Positions 10,845 to 23,683 of a stretch of DNA of 64,000 nt are shown piece by piece. Each line of letters starts with the position of its first letter. The first letter of the stretch is position 1. Source of the DNA: Amyloporia xantha (taxonomy: Eukaryota > Basidiomycota > Agaricomycetes > Polyporales > Adustoporiaceae); contig JAYKKR010000003.1 of NCBI GenBank assembly GCA_036971615.1, positions 2,356,001-2,420,000 on the forward strand, in the 5' to 3' direction. The translations under genes and the position numbers were made by a program. Under the pieces are notes generated by a model, which saw only the letters and a list, made by a program, of their open reading frames with translations, did not search any database and had not been told where the DNA came from.

Positions 10845-12600
10845 TCAAAGTCCACGATAGCTTTTAGAGGTCGGTATGGGCACATTTCTCTCCACATCCG
10901 AAGAGATTTCATCGTCGTACATTTGCCAGACTTCATGTTTCACCGGATCCTTGTCCTCTGCGGCCTTGAGCCGAGAGGATGACACATTTGTTTGCCAGGA
11001 TAGGTCGTAGATGACCACACCCTCGGCTTCTGGACCCGTAATGCGCGAACACGTTATACTATATTCTCCGTACGATTCTGTCTGCGGCTGCGCGACATCG
11101 CTCAGGCAGACGTGTGATGAATCGTCGGAGTCGGGAATGACGTCCGTGTGGGAGATAAGACGAAGGTTCAGAATGCATCGAGTTATCAAAATAGATGTCA
11201 GGCTAAGGATGTGTTAGTCTCTGAACGGGGTTTGACAGTTTGGTACACACGGAATCAAGAAGATCATTGAGACATTGATGGAGATCTAGGTTGTGACTTG
11301 CTTCAGTGGAAGGAACAGTCGGATTATACAGTTACGACTCACATCGACCTTGTGAAGAACCATATCTCCTATGTTCAATAGAAGCAATAACCTGTGATTC
11401 AAATCAATGTTGGAACGCGGACCAGGTTGGAAAGGCATACAGAAAGTAGCTTGTCCCTAGATAAGAAAATATCTGTCAGTGTTGTTACAGGTTACTCTCG
11501 CAATCGAGCTTTGATTACATTACCATCTCGGCGAAGAACTATTTTGATAGAAACAGCTGTACTCAGTTGATTAGTGGTTTTGCATAGTCGCCTGGTGTAG
11601 AGCCAAATCACGAGTAATACTGCAAAGTCACAAGCGACTGCAAAGCATCGAGTGACAGTGGCCACTTCAGGGACGAAATTGTCAGTAGTGATAGAAGACA
11701 TAAGTTGCTATTAATTACATCTGGACAGGGAATTGTCATTAAGGGTCAGAGTTCGCAGAGGTGTTATCACATACATGTCCGATGTCACTGTGGAGATCCG
11801 GGGTATCGTACCACTACAAAATGGCTGTAATCCAGGAATAATTTCGAAAACGGTCGAAAGAGCGACCGTAGAAAACTGTTAGTAATTGTGTGATTAGCTC
11901 TAGCTAAGCTCCGTTGATTTTGGAAGAATGAGGCCACGCACCAAGTTCGTGCCAACTGGCACCATCCCGCAAATAAAGGTCAGAGATGTTGGCCTCCAGT
12001 CATGCCCACTAATAGCATATACACGGAGGACTGAGAATACTGGCAAGTTTCGGCTCATTTTAGACACTATCGCTGCGGAACGAGCAATTGAACTCACTTG
12101 CAAACACGGCAAAAATCATGCAAGCCAGTGCATAGGTGCTTGTAATTATAGCATGACAGCTGAAAAGGTTGGGGCTGAGTATAAATCCTGAATACCAGTC
12201 AGCCGTCTTCACCTCTGAGAATCCATATATTTATGAATACTCAAATTGTCTCGGTAATATTGCAATTCGCACCCACCGTCATAGTATGAATAGGAATGAC
12301 AGAAACAACGCTGACAACACTCCATGCGAGACCGAGCCATCGGTTGATATAAAATATAGCGGTGACAGACGACCATTTGCGATGCCAAATTAAATTGATC
12401 TCATCTTCCAAAGTGACGAGATATTCGTACAGCAAGAGACCTAGAATGAATACCAAATTCAATGCGAATTCAAACCACTTCCTCAGACAGAGACGCTCAC
12501 TGGACATCGCTATGGAGCAATAAAAATTGCTGTAAAACGGTGCATGCAGTGTCAGCATTCGCAGAGGAGTCCAGAGAACGGTCAACTCAACTAAGTTTGG
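10845..12600 (-). CDS. DUF6533 multi-span membrane protein, copy E
   Basis: The most legible member of the array. Exons read NFYCSIAMSS, then across an intron LLLYEYLVTLEDEINLIW and AIFYINRWLGLAWSVVSVV. They continue with FSVLRVYAISGHDWRPTS, MVPVGTNLVRGLIL, VTRCFAVACDFAVLLVIW, VSIKIVLRRDG, LTSILITRCILNLRLIS and a polar tail ending SKSYRGL with a stop at 10845. The order and sequence match copy A closely (LYEHLITLEDEITLIW, LRVYAIGGRKW, CILNLRSIGHTD), so A and E are sister duplicates. The acidic tail contains D/S-rich stretches. Known: uncharacterised fungal membrane family. Inference: plasma or internal membrane protein. The start codon and the small exons between helices are not fixed. Confidence 0.6.
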
Positions 12601-13119
12601 ACCTGCAATACTACTTCAATTAGTTCTGAATCCATGACTAGTCAACCGGTGACTGTGTCGGAAGGGTGTACACGAGTCGTCCTGCGAGTTGCTTATGTCC
12701 GAGAACTATGGATGGAGACAGGGGAAACTTATACCATTAGTCGGATTTCATCCCTATGGGCAGCAACGGGCTGTGCGATCAAGTCACTGACATGTTCAGT
12801 GACATGCACACAGGAAGGTGTACCAATCCAACCGCATATCAGATTGTACCCACCGGTGGAAGACGAGAAAGATCCTGACCTGGTGGCTCGAGCCACTCTT
12901 CTCGCAATAAATGGCATTGCTTCCCAGTGATGCTGTCTTCCTTCCATGCGACAGATGCAGATCAGTGTTGATCTTATTTGACAGTTAATCAAGTCACTGG
13001 TTTCCGTTCAGGCCACGGTCAACGGGGGAGTCGGCCAGGAACATGCTACTCACCAGCTCGAGATTGCGAAGCCGAAGCCATTCACTCTGTATATGTGTAT
13101 GCAGGGTCTCATAGGTGTG
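12601..13119. other. Intergenic, nothing assigned
   Basis: Opposed open frames of about 90 codons exist on both strands (12634-12930 plus, 12729-12992 minus), but neither shows a domain or a second supporting copy. Confidence 0.4.
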
Positions 13120-14530
13120 TCAACTGAAGTAATAGAATCTGATTCAACAACGTGTAGATCTCCATTGCCATGGTACCAGGCCGGTCGTACAGTCGCAGGA
13201 GGTCTGCATTGCTGAATGAGCCGCCCGGATTACCAACTGTCGTCCGCTGGAAGTTGGCACACACCTGCAATATGGAACAGCTATCAAAGCGGACACTCTG
13301 ACTTACTCTGACCCGCTGGAGACTCGAGATATATCGGCATACACCCGATACAACAGTTCTGCGACTCTGAGAAAAGGATGTCTATCAGTGAAGACTTCCA
13401 TTTCGACTGTCGTTGGGCTACGTTTGCTCCCACCCGAGCGCCACAATAATCAAGCTATAGAGCTCAACAGAAGCAAACGGGAGGTGATCGTGGCACTGAG
13501 GGGGTATCGATGATGAAATACTGGAAAGCCTAGATGCGCAGACGAGAGACAAGCTGGCCGCTAGACGACTTCAAGTAGCATCGGGAATACACTTTTCTTA
13601 TCGAAGATAGAAGCGAGCGGATGAGCGCACTACATCAACTTTCAGTGACTACGTACATATGCAATGGCACATATGCGGATATTGAAGGGAAAGTTAGATA
13701 AATAACATCAATGTTAAAACGTACCCAGATGGTGCAAGCGTTCATGAAATATCAAGACGACCTGAAAGGAACTATCTGGAAGGGGGAAATGCGTAGACGG
13801 TCTCAATGAGTATTGTAGAAATTTATGAGGAGTCGTGCCTCACTAAAAATCTGTCGCAGTGTGAGTCGAGGGAATCAGCACAATTCATGGCGCTTGTTCA
13901 CGAGGGTTGTTCGGTAGGCATCTTGGGAAAGGACTGGAGCTCCAAGACGTCCGACTTCTGGTGGCCATAGTCTCCATCTTCCATCTCGTACTGTTTCAGT
14001 GACTGGTTGGGAATATCTCTCCAGCCTCCCGTAATATCCGTCGATCTCGAAGAGCGCAGGGTATGATAATATCTGCTCTTAGAAAACGCAGAGCTGCTGG
14101 TATGAGACGAAGAAGTATGCGCTCGCAGTACTGAAGAATGGTTACGCGTAGAACTTGTCAAGGAAGAGTTTTCGATAGTGGCGATTTCATCGCTTGAGAC
14201 GAAGATTTGCCGCAGGTTCAGAATATAACGGGATACGAGAACCGCTGTGATCCTGTTGCCGCGCATGTCAGACGACAGAAAGCATGGAAGGTCATCTAAC
14301 TGACCGAATAATGAATTCCGCAGTGCACTCATATAACTGAATCTAGGATGAGTATCGCAAATTACGCATGTGACCTCTGTCAGAGCTAACCTGAGTGACG
14401 AACAATGATATATGCAGAACGTTCATCGATAGTAGCAATCTGTCAAGAAAATGTCAACGGCGCGTTGATATGATCATGGTCAGCACACACAAGAAGTAGA
14501 GAGTTCCTAGAATCCAGGGGCCGTCGTCAA
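13120..14530. repeat. Duplicated block A, right copy
   Basis: Direct-orientation partner of about 3930-5330. It contains the 3' part of DUF6533 copy F and about 0.7 kb beyond it. In that outer part a minus-strand frame is conserved in both copies, with a shared putative intron: FLRVAELLYRVYADISR, then VCANFQRTTVGNP (right) against FLRVAELSNQAYISR, then ICANLQRAAVGIP (left). The protein is not recognised. The conservation suggests a former gene was co-duplicated. Confidence 0.7.
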
Positions 14531-15600
14531 GTGCTGGTAACACCGAGGTCTGAGTTACTACGTACCGTCTCTGAGCAGTAGAGTCACCAACGACCTTGTT
14601 GAAAGTCCTGGAGTAGTAGTTCTATTGACGCTGTAGGTGTAATACCAGGTGACCAGGATAACAACGAGATCGGATAGGATCAAGCAAAGACGCGTAATGA
14701 CAACCACTGTTGATTATCGAATGCTAAATCAGCGCTTAACCTCAGCGAAACGAGAAGTTGAATACATCTTATGGAGCACGGACCCATGAGCGAGAGCAGT
14801 TGGCACATTAGACAGTGATGATGACTCACTTATCACTTGTGGCGGGCGAGACGGAAACAGTCGTAAAACATATGTGAATAAAGTGAGACAACCTGTCAGA
14901 ATATGTCGTTCTTATCGTTACAAACTACGACAGTGTCAAATGTTGTCCTGTTCAGAGCTTTGTGAAAAGCGACTTACGAGGTTTGTACCACATGGAACTA
15001 ACCCTAATCCCAAGGCAACAGCGGCAGGACGCCAGTCACGACTTGTGATGGCAAAAACACGGAGGCACGAGAAAGCTGTAATAGGAAACCGTATCAGGTA
15101 TTTGCACTAATGGTACTTACGAAACTTTCTCACCTGCCCAGACACCATACCACATGACTTCCAGTGTAGCGTTAAGTAACTCAATATCCCTGCAGCTGCA
15201 CTCGCCGACCACATTAATATATGCGGAGAATCTAAGCGGATAAATTCAAACCTCTGATAATCATCAGTGTCAGTAAGTCTAATCATCACATCGGACGACA
15301 TCACTCACCGAACGTCGGTCCCAAGGGAAGAAACCGACAGCATCGACGAGGGCCATCGCGACTACTGTGTATCGGTTCAAATAGAATAATACCGTAGCTG
15401 CAGACAGCTTGCTCTTCCAGACATATCGCGTCTCGTCGGAGAACGTGAGCGTGTAGTCATAGAAGACGAGAACTTCGGGGAATTTATGATCAGTGCAACA
15501 CTGATATAAAATAATGAGATTCACCTGTGACAGCGAGGCCACAGCATCGCTGAATATCTCTGAGTACCCATACGTTTAGCCGGAACAAAATTGTAGCATA
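13898..15600 (-). CDS. DUF6533 multi-span membrane protein, copy F
   Basis: Reads LAVT, then across an intron VLVFYDYTLTFSDETRYVW, VLFYLNRYTVVAMALVDAV, LRVFAITSRDWRPAAVAL, then VVITRLCLILSDLVVILVTW and LSTRSLVTLLLRDGT. The tail exon reads LVSRYILNLRQIFVSSDE and continues through serine-rich sequence to FPKMPTEQPS and a stop at 13898. All family landmarks are present, including the Y-(D/E)-Y turn, NRY and the C-terminal SR(Y/F)xLNLRQ helix, and the tail is uninterrupted, unlike its duplicate at 4697-5330. Start codon unresolved near 15560-15600. Likely the functional parent of the truncated left copy. Confidence 0.6.
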
Positions 15601-16979
15601 TAAGTAAACCTACAGCGGCTGGATATCAGAAGTAATCTGAGTGGTGCTTGCAATGGATGACATCGTCTCAGGGCTCTTTCATGTAGAGTCAATCCGGGGG
15701 CAGCAAGGAGGTGCTGTAGTAGAATCAGGGGAAGAAAGGCCATCAGCTTTCATATACCCATCTTAAAGCGCACTTCCGACCTCAGCAAGGCGCTCGTTCC
15801 CAGAATAAGCTAGGGCGAGTCCTCCGGATGCCGTTCAGTATTTCATCGGCATAGCATGCAGATACCACGCTGGGAGGTCTCGAGCTTTGCGAAGCGAGCT
15901 TTATCCCTGGGACTCATTAGGCATGAACATAGCTCCAATGTTGTCCACCAGGCCTCAAGGTGATACAGAAGACGATGCTTCGACCAGATAGCTCCGGTAC
16001 ACGTTACAATCACATCGAGCAGGATCTTGATCGGCCATGGGGAGGTCCCCGCCTGGGCGTTAAATACGCGATTCTATACCCACACGGGTACTATGAGAAG
16101 CCAAGTCTCTACAAAACTGCAATTCAGCTTCCAGCGGCGTTAGGCAGATAGCAAAGAAAAACCCACAGATGCATATCGGCCCTCCCTGAGTTTGGGCACT
16201 ATGTATTCATAGAGGGTTTCTAGATGAAGTCGAAACGCGAGAATGAACACGTTGGCGTCCTACTAGTACGCTGCGTTGAGCAGGTTGTTGCACGCCCCAT
16301 AGTTAGCCATCGGTGCATATACGAGACATCGGGAGGCCCATCACGCGTTATGATGAAGGGGAGCTGTGTAAGGCATTCAGTTTCGATCAGCGTCTCATAT
16401 TTTGAGTTCAGTGCCGCATCCCTACTACGGCATGGATTATCTCAACCACATCCAGTGGAGCCCATCTCAGGGACCATGATATGCCGGCGGATATATATAC
16501 AAAGTTCGACGTCTGTGAGGTATCTGCAAGGAGAATCAAGGGATGACATACATGGCAAGACCTGCTGATCATGGCAAACCCTTGTCGAAATCAGATAAGG
16601 CTCCTTGAGCACCGACAGGTCATACAGGGGCACTTATAACAAAGCCCGGTATATCCAAGCTCAACTAAGATGGCCACTGGTGACTGGTGATACATCTGAA
16701 CTTGATGAGAGAATTATAACTTCTAAGCCACTCCACGGCCGGGCAAACCATCATTAGGCGCTATCATTTTGGATTCTACCACAATGGCGAGCATATTCCA
16801 TGCTCTTATCGCGTTCATACGAGTCCAATTGTATAACGGTGAACACAGGGATGGTGACTATTGGTGAATGGACGATGAGCGGCGACAGAGCCGTCCAAAT
16901 TTAGACTTACATTCGTTAGCGATAGATCTCGAACCGACATATGTTCTTCCTCCGCTCAGTATCACTTTCAAAGAACATC
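15601..16979. other. Gene-poor stretch
   Basis: Two plus-strand frames (15960-16151 and 16224-16568) stay open for 63 and 114 codons without any recognisable motif, splice support or second copy. I see no supported gene in this 1.4 kb. Confidence 0.4.
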
Positions 16980-18650
16980 GGAATAGCGAGCAGAACGCAG
17001 CCTCATGATAGCACTAAGCAGGCTGAAGCGCCGACTCGATCCTCGTAAGCGTTGATTGGTGTTGTTTGGCCGTACCACTGCCATCGTGTTGGAGTGTCGC
17101 GATAGCCACTGTGACAACTTTTGCAGTTGAATGATACGTACATCTATAACCATCTATATCCTGTGTGATTCAACACATATATCAGGTCAGGAATGTAAGC
17201 ATGCGGAACTCCTCTGATTGCGCAAGTAAGGATGAGGCAATGCGGACAGCTACACATGATCTATCGCGTAGTTCAGGTCTGGGTTCGCTACATCATCTCG
17301 ACTACGCAGATAGATGGCTTTCAGTCTATATGCTATAAAATACATGAACACACTGTGCCGTCTCTATTTGAAGGTCACATTCAGGGGAAAGAACATCAAG
17401 CAGTCAGCACATGTAGCATGCATCACATCCGTCATCTGGTACATCGCGTTGATGCGACACGGAACACCACAGTATGAGATCCCGAGTGTACGCACTTTGG
17501 GTTCGACGAGGCTGCGGACTCACGTACTTGGCTTTACATGAGATCGAGTGGTATTCTGAAGCTCTGAGGATGTTACCATGAGCATAGAGGCTCACCTCAT
17601 GACTGAAGGCTCAGTGCACGAGATTCGTCGACTGAGGCATGCAAGAGGACAAGCTCTGGCTTTCCACGAGTTATGCCAACAAACCTTGTGTAAAGATTGA
17701 AAGATCTAAGTCGCAACATTTGAATGATCAATCTTTTACTGCCGATAGCAAGGACGGAACTATGATCTCACTGAGAGCGGCAGTCCCTGCAAGCAGTGTG
17801 CGATATCACGAAGAAGGCACACAGCCTTTCGGTCAGGCAAAGCCTGAACAAAGGGGGAAAATATATGAGATACGGACGACAGTTCATTGGTGGACAGCTA
17901 TGTGATACGATCATCGTATAGCTCACCTTAGAAGATGATACACGAGAAGCCCCGATACCAAGGAACAGACGAAAAAACTCAGTTGAAATTCATCACGTAA
18001 CCAGTTGCAGAAGCGATCACAGGAATATACACTCTCCGTACGAGCAGTAGGCAGGTAACGTTACGTCGTTGCCCACAAGGCTCATTAGCTCATGCCCAGG
18101 ATATAGCAAGCTGGAAATAATCTGCGCGCAGAATTAGCCTCCATGAAGTAGGGCTTTGTCTCCCGTAGGCAGACCTAAAATAGCGCCCTTTGAGAGTGAG
18201 GGAGGGACGGTCGCTATAATCAGATATCTGCATCACGACCTCAACGAGGAAGATCCCCAGCCAGCCTGCCAGGGACGAAGTCTCGAGTACACAGCACACG
18301 GTCCGAGAGTAGACTTTGTGTAGTACGTATTGCTTAGCCCATAAAAGTCTGCCGTTTCAGTTTGTTCCAGGCTCGTTCCGCATGTAACAGTGTTTCCTTT
18401 CGTGCAATTAAATTGCAAAAAGCCTAATAGCAAGTCGTAAGTGGTACCAGTCTGGCTTTTATGCAATCAAGAAAGAGACATCGCGTACTGTCAGAACAAA
18501 CTGGTTTGGTGGATTTTCTGAACATTCTCCGCCAGATGGCCGGGGACAACTTCGATGTAAAACCGGGCAGAGGCTCCAGAAGCTTACTAAATCAGTTAAT
18601 CATATGTTCCTTTCTGAATGCAGCATGGAAATAGACAGTCGATACTGGGA
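16980..18650 (-). pseudogene. Decayed membrane-protein copy (block B, right)
   Basis: The left part (about 16980-17200) resembles 7180-7360, the helix exon region of DUF6533 copy C. From about 17210 it jumps to similarity with 8420-9760. Minus-strand frames are broken, and fragments such as LAGWLGIFLVEVVMQ near 18240-18300 suggest former transmembrane exons. Relative to the left copy, it lacks about 1.05 kb between its two similar parts, and about 0.15 kb matching 9560-9715. This is a rearranged relic, not a gene I can assemble. Confidence 0.45.
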
Positions 18651-18911
18651 GTCGCTGTCAAGTCGATCGAGTCTGAGACAGCAAAGCTGCAAAATGCCAT
18701 CAGGCCGCGTCGCGTCGCGATCACATGACCGTGTCATTGCTAATCCTCAATTCACTCTCGAGTCTTGACCTGTAGAATTTGCGCAGGACGTTTGAGGGAC
18801 GAGACCCGATCTAATGGGTTACGTGGAACCTCAGAGAAGACTACAGATTATGTTACGTACAATAGACAACAACACTGTATTACAACGATCGGATTAATGA
18901 TGATAATAACT

Positions 18912-21900
18912 TTACTGGTGAGGATGGGTACCGGTCCCTTTACGCCGATAATACATGGCGAGTTCCCCTGACTGCCGCCAAACGAACTGCCGTACGGCAG
19001 CCAAAGTCATGTCCAAAGGGAGCACAACGTCATTGCAAATGATTTCATAGAGATCCTCGGCTCTTGGCCGCCCCTCACTTCTCCCAGTGGAAGACATGGA
19101 GCGAGTATCGAATGATGAGCGCGGGGTATTAGGAGAAGTCGGACCTCGGGAGCTTGCCATTCTATCAAGCTTGTCTTGCACCTGCAGATTTCTCGTCAGC
19201 ATGGTCGTGCTTAGTATATAACGATGGCGCCCTCTACATACATGCACGGTAAGTTTGCGAACTTTCAGGAAACGACTAGCAGTCAGCTTCGACTGCGCAC
19301 TAGATGCGGTTGATTTAGATGCTGACAGCGTTAACACACAAGGAAATGACTCACGTATTGAGGAGTTCTGGGAGCTGTTCTCCGTCTTTGCTGGGAAAAG
19401 GCAGGAGCACAAAGCTAATCTTGGTGACAGGCACCGGAGGAGCTCTATTGGCCAGTAGATACTCAAGAAGCCAAAACGGCATGACTTCTTCCAGTATACG
19501 TGCGTCACCGGCGGTGCTGAAAACGTACCCCCTGTAGAGTGTAGTCCATCCTGATGAAGCTTCTTCGGAGATGATGAGGGATGTGTTGGGGGAGATGGGT
19601 AGAGCGGGCGCATCACTGGCTGGCGGGGGGTTGATGGGGCCAGAAAGTAGAGCTTGCGCAGGCGTCTTCTTTGAGGTATGATTTGAAACGTCCTAGAGTC
19701 CGCCGAAAGTTTCGCGAGAGGGCCTAATCAGCTGTCTGTCCCAACAATAAATATATCCGAATCTTACCTCTGCAGTCGGTGGTACATCTCCGCTAAGTAT
19801 CGTGCCCCCAGGAGTTGCAGGACCGATCTCACTTGCCTGACGTTTAGGGTTCTTACCAAACGCTCTGATACGACCCATCAAGCCCCCTGCGCTAGGCGTA
19901 CTTGGCGTCTGCAGTCCTGGCTCCCTGCCACCCCATGATGAGAAATCATCCGTGGCTGACGCACTCCCAGCAGTAGACAGAGAGCCTCTGCGAGTCCGCA
20001 ATGAGAAATAATCTGCCGACAAAGGAGGACTACCAGCAGCGTCCGGAGCATGGGTGCGCTGCGATGCGCTGGGTATTGGTGTACCCTCTGTTGGGGACTG
20101 CGGGATTGGCGAGAGCGCAGAATCCCGAACGCCAGAATTTAAAGGAATCAGTGGAGTCATGAGGGGTGTACGTGGCGCTGCAGAGATAACAGGAGACATA
20201 GCGGGGAGCATATTTGGGGAGAAAACGATACTCGTGCCCTTGGGACTGGACGCCTGCGCAGAAGACTGGTGTGAATCCGAAGATAGTCGTCGTCGTCGTT
20301 CTGGAGAATGACCGTTGATATCGATATGGTTCGGGGCGCTACCGCGCTGCAGACGGTGTGCAGCTTCAGCGTCTCTAGTGCGACGAGCAACTAGCCGCTG
20401 TTCCTCACGAATAAACCCAGTAAACAGATTTCGCAGGATCCATTTGCCGATGTTCACTGTAATTTAGAGTCAGCAAGCGTCCTGGAGACACATCCCAAAT
20501 AAACACTAACATCTCGTCTCATCCCCATGCCGTCGATCGGACGTGTATCCAGCTTCGTCCGCATATATCTCGGCTTCAAAACACCTCTCGCTCAAATGCA
20601 CAGTGAGGACGCCAGTCTTCGTATCCACGGTTGACCACGACTGCACAACCGCCTCTCCCTCTATCCTCTCCCGAACAGTCTCAAGCGCTTCGCGCGGACT
20701 GCGCTCCTTCTTCGACTTAGCAGAGTCAACATCAGTGATAACGCTTGCCTCGCTGCCACAAAAGCTCGCAGCAGCGACATCCTCGCTCCGGAAGCGCCCA
20801 CGGCACACACCCCGAATGACATCCCATACCGCCACCTCTCCGGCAGTGTCCACAGTAAGCGCATGCACACGGTCGTTCAGCATCGCGCAGCGCACGAGGC
20901 CATGTTCTCCCTGTACCACCTCATCCGGCTCGTGCCTCAGCGGGACCGCATCCGCTGCTACTTCTCGTTCCTCGTAAGCAGCACGCGCGCGTGTTCCTGG
21001 ATGCAGAGTCTGCGTCTCTTCACCGAGGCGTATATGCGAGTGCCCATCATCTCCGCGGAATTCGCTCGTACTCCTCAGAGCTTGGCCGTGATTGGCATTC
21101 CCAAGCACCGAGTGCATGGGACGTGTCAGTCGCGGCATGCTCATGATCGACGCAGCGGAATAGAGCGTGGCGATTTCGGGGTCACGTCCGCGGGAGAAGG
21201 ACCCGTGCGTGCCAAAGCCAGAGAAGGACTCGTTCGGCGACGTCAAGCGCACGAGACTCTCGAATGGAATTCCATACCAAGTTTCCTCTCCTTCGCGGTC
21301 TGCTAGGGCGTCTGTGTCTGGTGGTAAATACGAATGTGATGAGACAATGGAAGGTGATAAAGAGGGCGACAACGAGATGCGTTGGCCTTTCTTGGACGGT
21401 AAGGGGCTGCTTGTCCTCAAATTGCCGTGCATGGATCCAGAGCGCGGAGGCGTACTGGGGATACCACCTGTAAAGTCAAACGAGTTCCGTGCACCACCGC
21501 GTCGTTCGCTGTACTCCCCACTTTCGCCTAACATCGGAGAATTTGTGGGGCTGTCCACCACTGTCACTCCTTCTCTGCTTGTCGCGTTCAAGGCAGCAGC
21601 CCTCACGGCTTTTCGAGCGGGCACTCTCCAGCGTTTGAAGCTCGAGCTCCCTGATGCTGTCCAGAGATACGTGTCGTCTATCCCGACCAATTTGTTCACG
21701 CCCTCAGCCGCGCCGGTCCCGTTGCCACGTTCGCTAGTGTCCTGGCAAAGCACGATGCACTCGCCTTCTGAGACATCTGCACAACCTTCGACGTCCACCT
21801 TGCATACGAAGCCGGAGCGATCGCCAGAGAAGAAGTTCTCGAGTGTCGGGTGCTGCGAGAAGAGCGACCACACGGACTCGGTATGATGAGTGAAAGTATG

Positions 21901-23683
21901 TAGGCATCGTTGCGAAGAAAGTGACCAGAGCTTGATGGACGCTAATGAAAAAATTATCAAGAAGGGTTGAAGATAATCAACGAGTATGAAGCATCTCTGA
22001 CTCACCGTCTGCGGAACCCGTGAGCAACTAGAATTTCATCAGAAAACAAGGCTGCGGACGAATGAAACGGGAGAGCCTACATATTTCGCGTCTTCTGAGA
22101 GTAGCATCGCACGAATATTATCCGTGTGCCCTACTAGCTTTCCTATTCGCTTGCCCGAACGCGGATCCCACATCCTAATCACCCGTTCGGGCGAACCAGA
22201 TGTCACGATGGACCCATAAGGGTCCGTCGCTAACGCATACACCGATGCCTTGGGCCCAGTCGCTTCTGGCGGTGTAAGCGTGACGATCGGGGTCGACGGT
22301 GATGATGCGCTGAGGTCCCACAATTTGATCGTGCGGTCGAATGAGCCAGATGCGACCCAGTGCTGATCGCGACTGTGCCACATCTAAGTGCGAGCTACCG
22401 AAGTAGAGACTAGAAAGCATACCTATACGCAAGACAGCGCACGTAGTCGCTGTGAATCCCGATCGTCGCCGGTTCTTGCGCTGGCCCGACGTCATCGTTT
22501 GCGTGTGGATTCCATGCTCTCACCGTTCCATCTGAGGATGCAGAGACAACTGTGTACCATCGGATTGAGCGGCTCCGCCACGGGTCACGGTACAGGAAAC
22601 GCACGAGTTTGATTCTGATTGCAGAGCAGGATGTCGTTGACCCAGTCCGAGTGCATCTGCGCGCACTGTCGAAATTGCGTTGATGATGCATTTGTCTGCA
22701 GTGGTGTAGACGATCAGTGATTGGCTACCAGAATAGCAAGGAAGCAATATGCGGAAGAGCCAAACATTGACAGCTACTGCCCGGGGTTCGAGATGCTGAG
22801 GGAGCATCAAGAACTCCAAGCAATGTAAAGAGATCCGATCAAATAAATGATCCAGCTCCTCGCTTCCGACCTATGAGCAGAAACGGAGACGCGCTGTGCC
22901 TTCGTATCCTTCTTCGTGATGCTGAATCTTCATAGCTGACATGTCCATATTTTGGGGATTGGATCATTTTTGGTCAACGCCACTAAGATGCACACGAGCA
23001 CAACGAGGAATTGCGTGCACGCGAATGAACACATCCCCCCCCTCCCGATCACAGTGCTTTTTGGGTCTGCCTAAACCGCACACGTATGACACTCGTGGAC
23101 GGATTGGACACACCTTGCGTACTTCCAGCTCATCCACATCCATCTCCCACTGCTCCTCTGCAGGAATTGCACTCTGCACACCCACCACCTTCTTCTTCAG
23201 CCGCCCCGTCACTTCTCCTAGCACATCCCCGTCGCTGCGCAAGTCTTCGCCCTCGTCGGTCTCCTCTTCGATGATATCGTCAGCCCAATTCGTCATGATC
23301 TCCCATCTGCGTCCACTGCCACCCCCGCCGCCCTCCGGGACGCCGTAGCGATGCGTGCGGCGCTTCGTCGGGATTCCAAGGTCCCAGGAGATGACGAGGC
23401 CATCGCGGCCGCCTGTATAAAGAATGCCCTCGGGAGACGGGCGGCCCAGCAGCTGAGTAGACGTGTCAAGCGCAAGAGAAGCGACGCCGAGCCTGTGTCG
23501 GGGATGTGGGGGCCCCTTCTGGTTTTCACCGCATGACTCTGGTGATGGCGGGCTATCACAAGGGACGAGTAGCGGTCCTACAGCGCCGTTCCTGGGCACA
23601 CCGTGTGGGGGAAGCTGCAAGCGTGGTATTGGCTCGGAAGGTGGCGGAATGACATAGGAGACTCTGCGTCGGGCTGGGGCCAT
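18912..23683 (-). CDS. WDR48/Bun107-type WD40 protein with DUF3337
   Basis: Multi-exon gene starting [13 protein letters not shown] (ATG at 23683) and ending at 18912. The N-terminal half is a WD40 propeller: [98 protein letters not shown]. The C-terminal half reads [20 protein letters not shown], a long serine/proline-rich linker, [52 protein letters not shown] and a ubiquitin-like tail ([16 protein letters not shown]). Those are the DUF3337 landmarks of WDR48/UAF1. Known role: scaffold that activates USP1/USP12/USP46-class deubiquitinases (Bun107 with Ubp9 in fission yeast), tied to DNA repair and endocytosis. The whole domain order is intact. The linker is rich in SP sites, so phosphorylation is possible. 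Confidence 0.9.
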
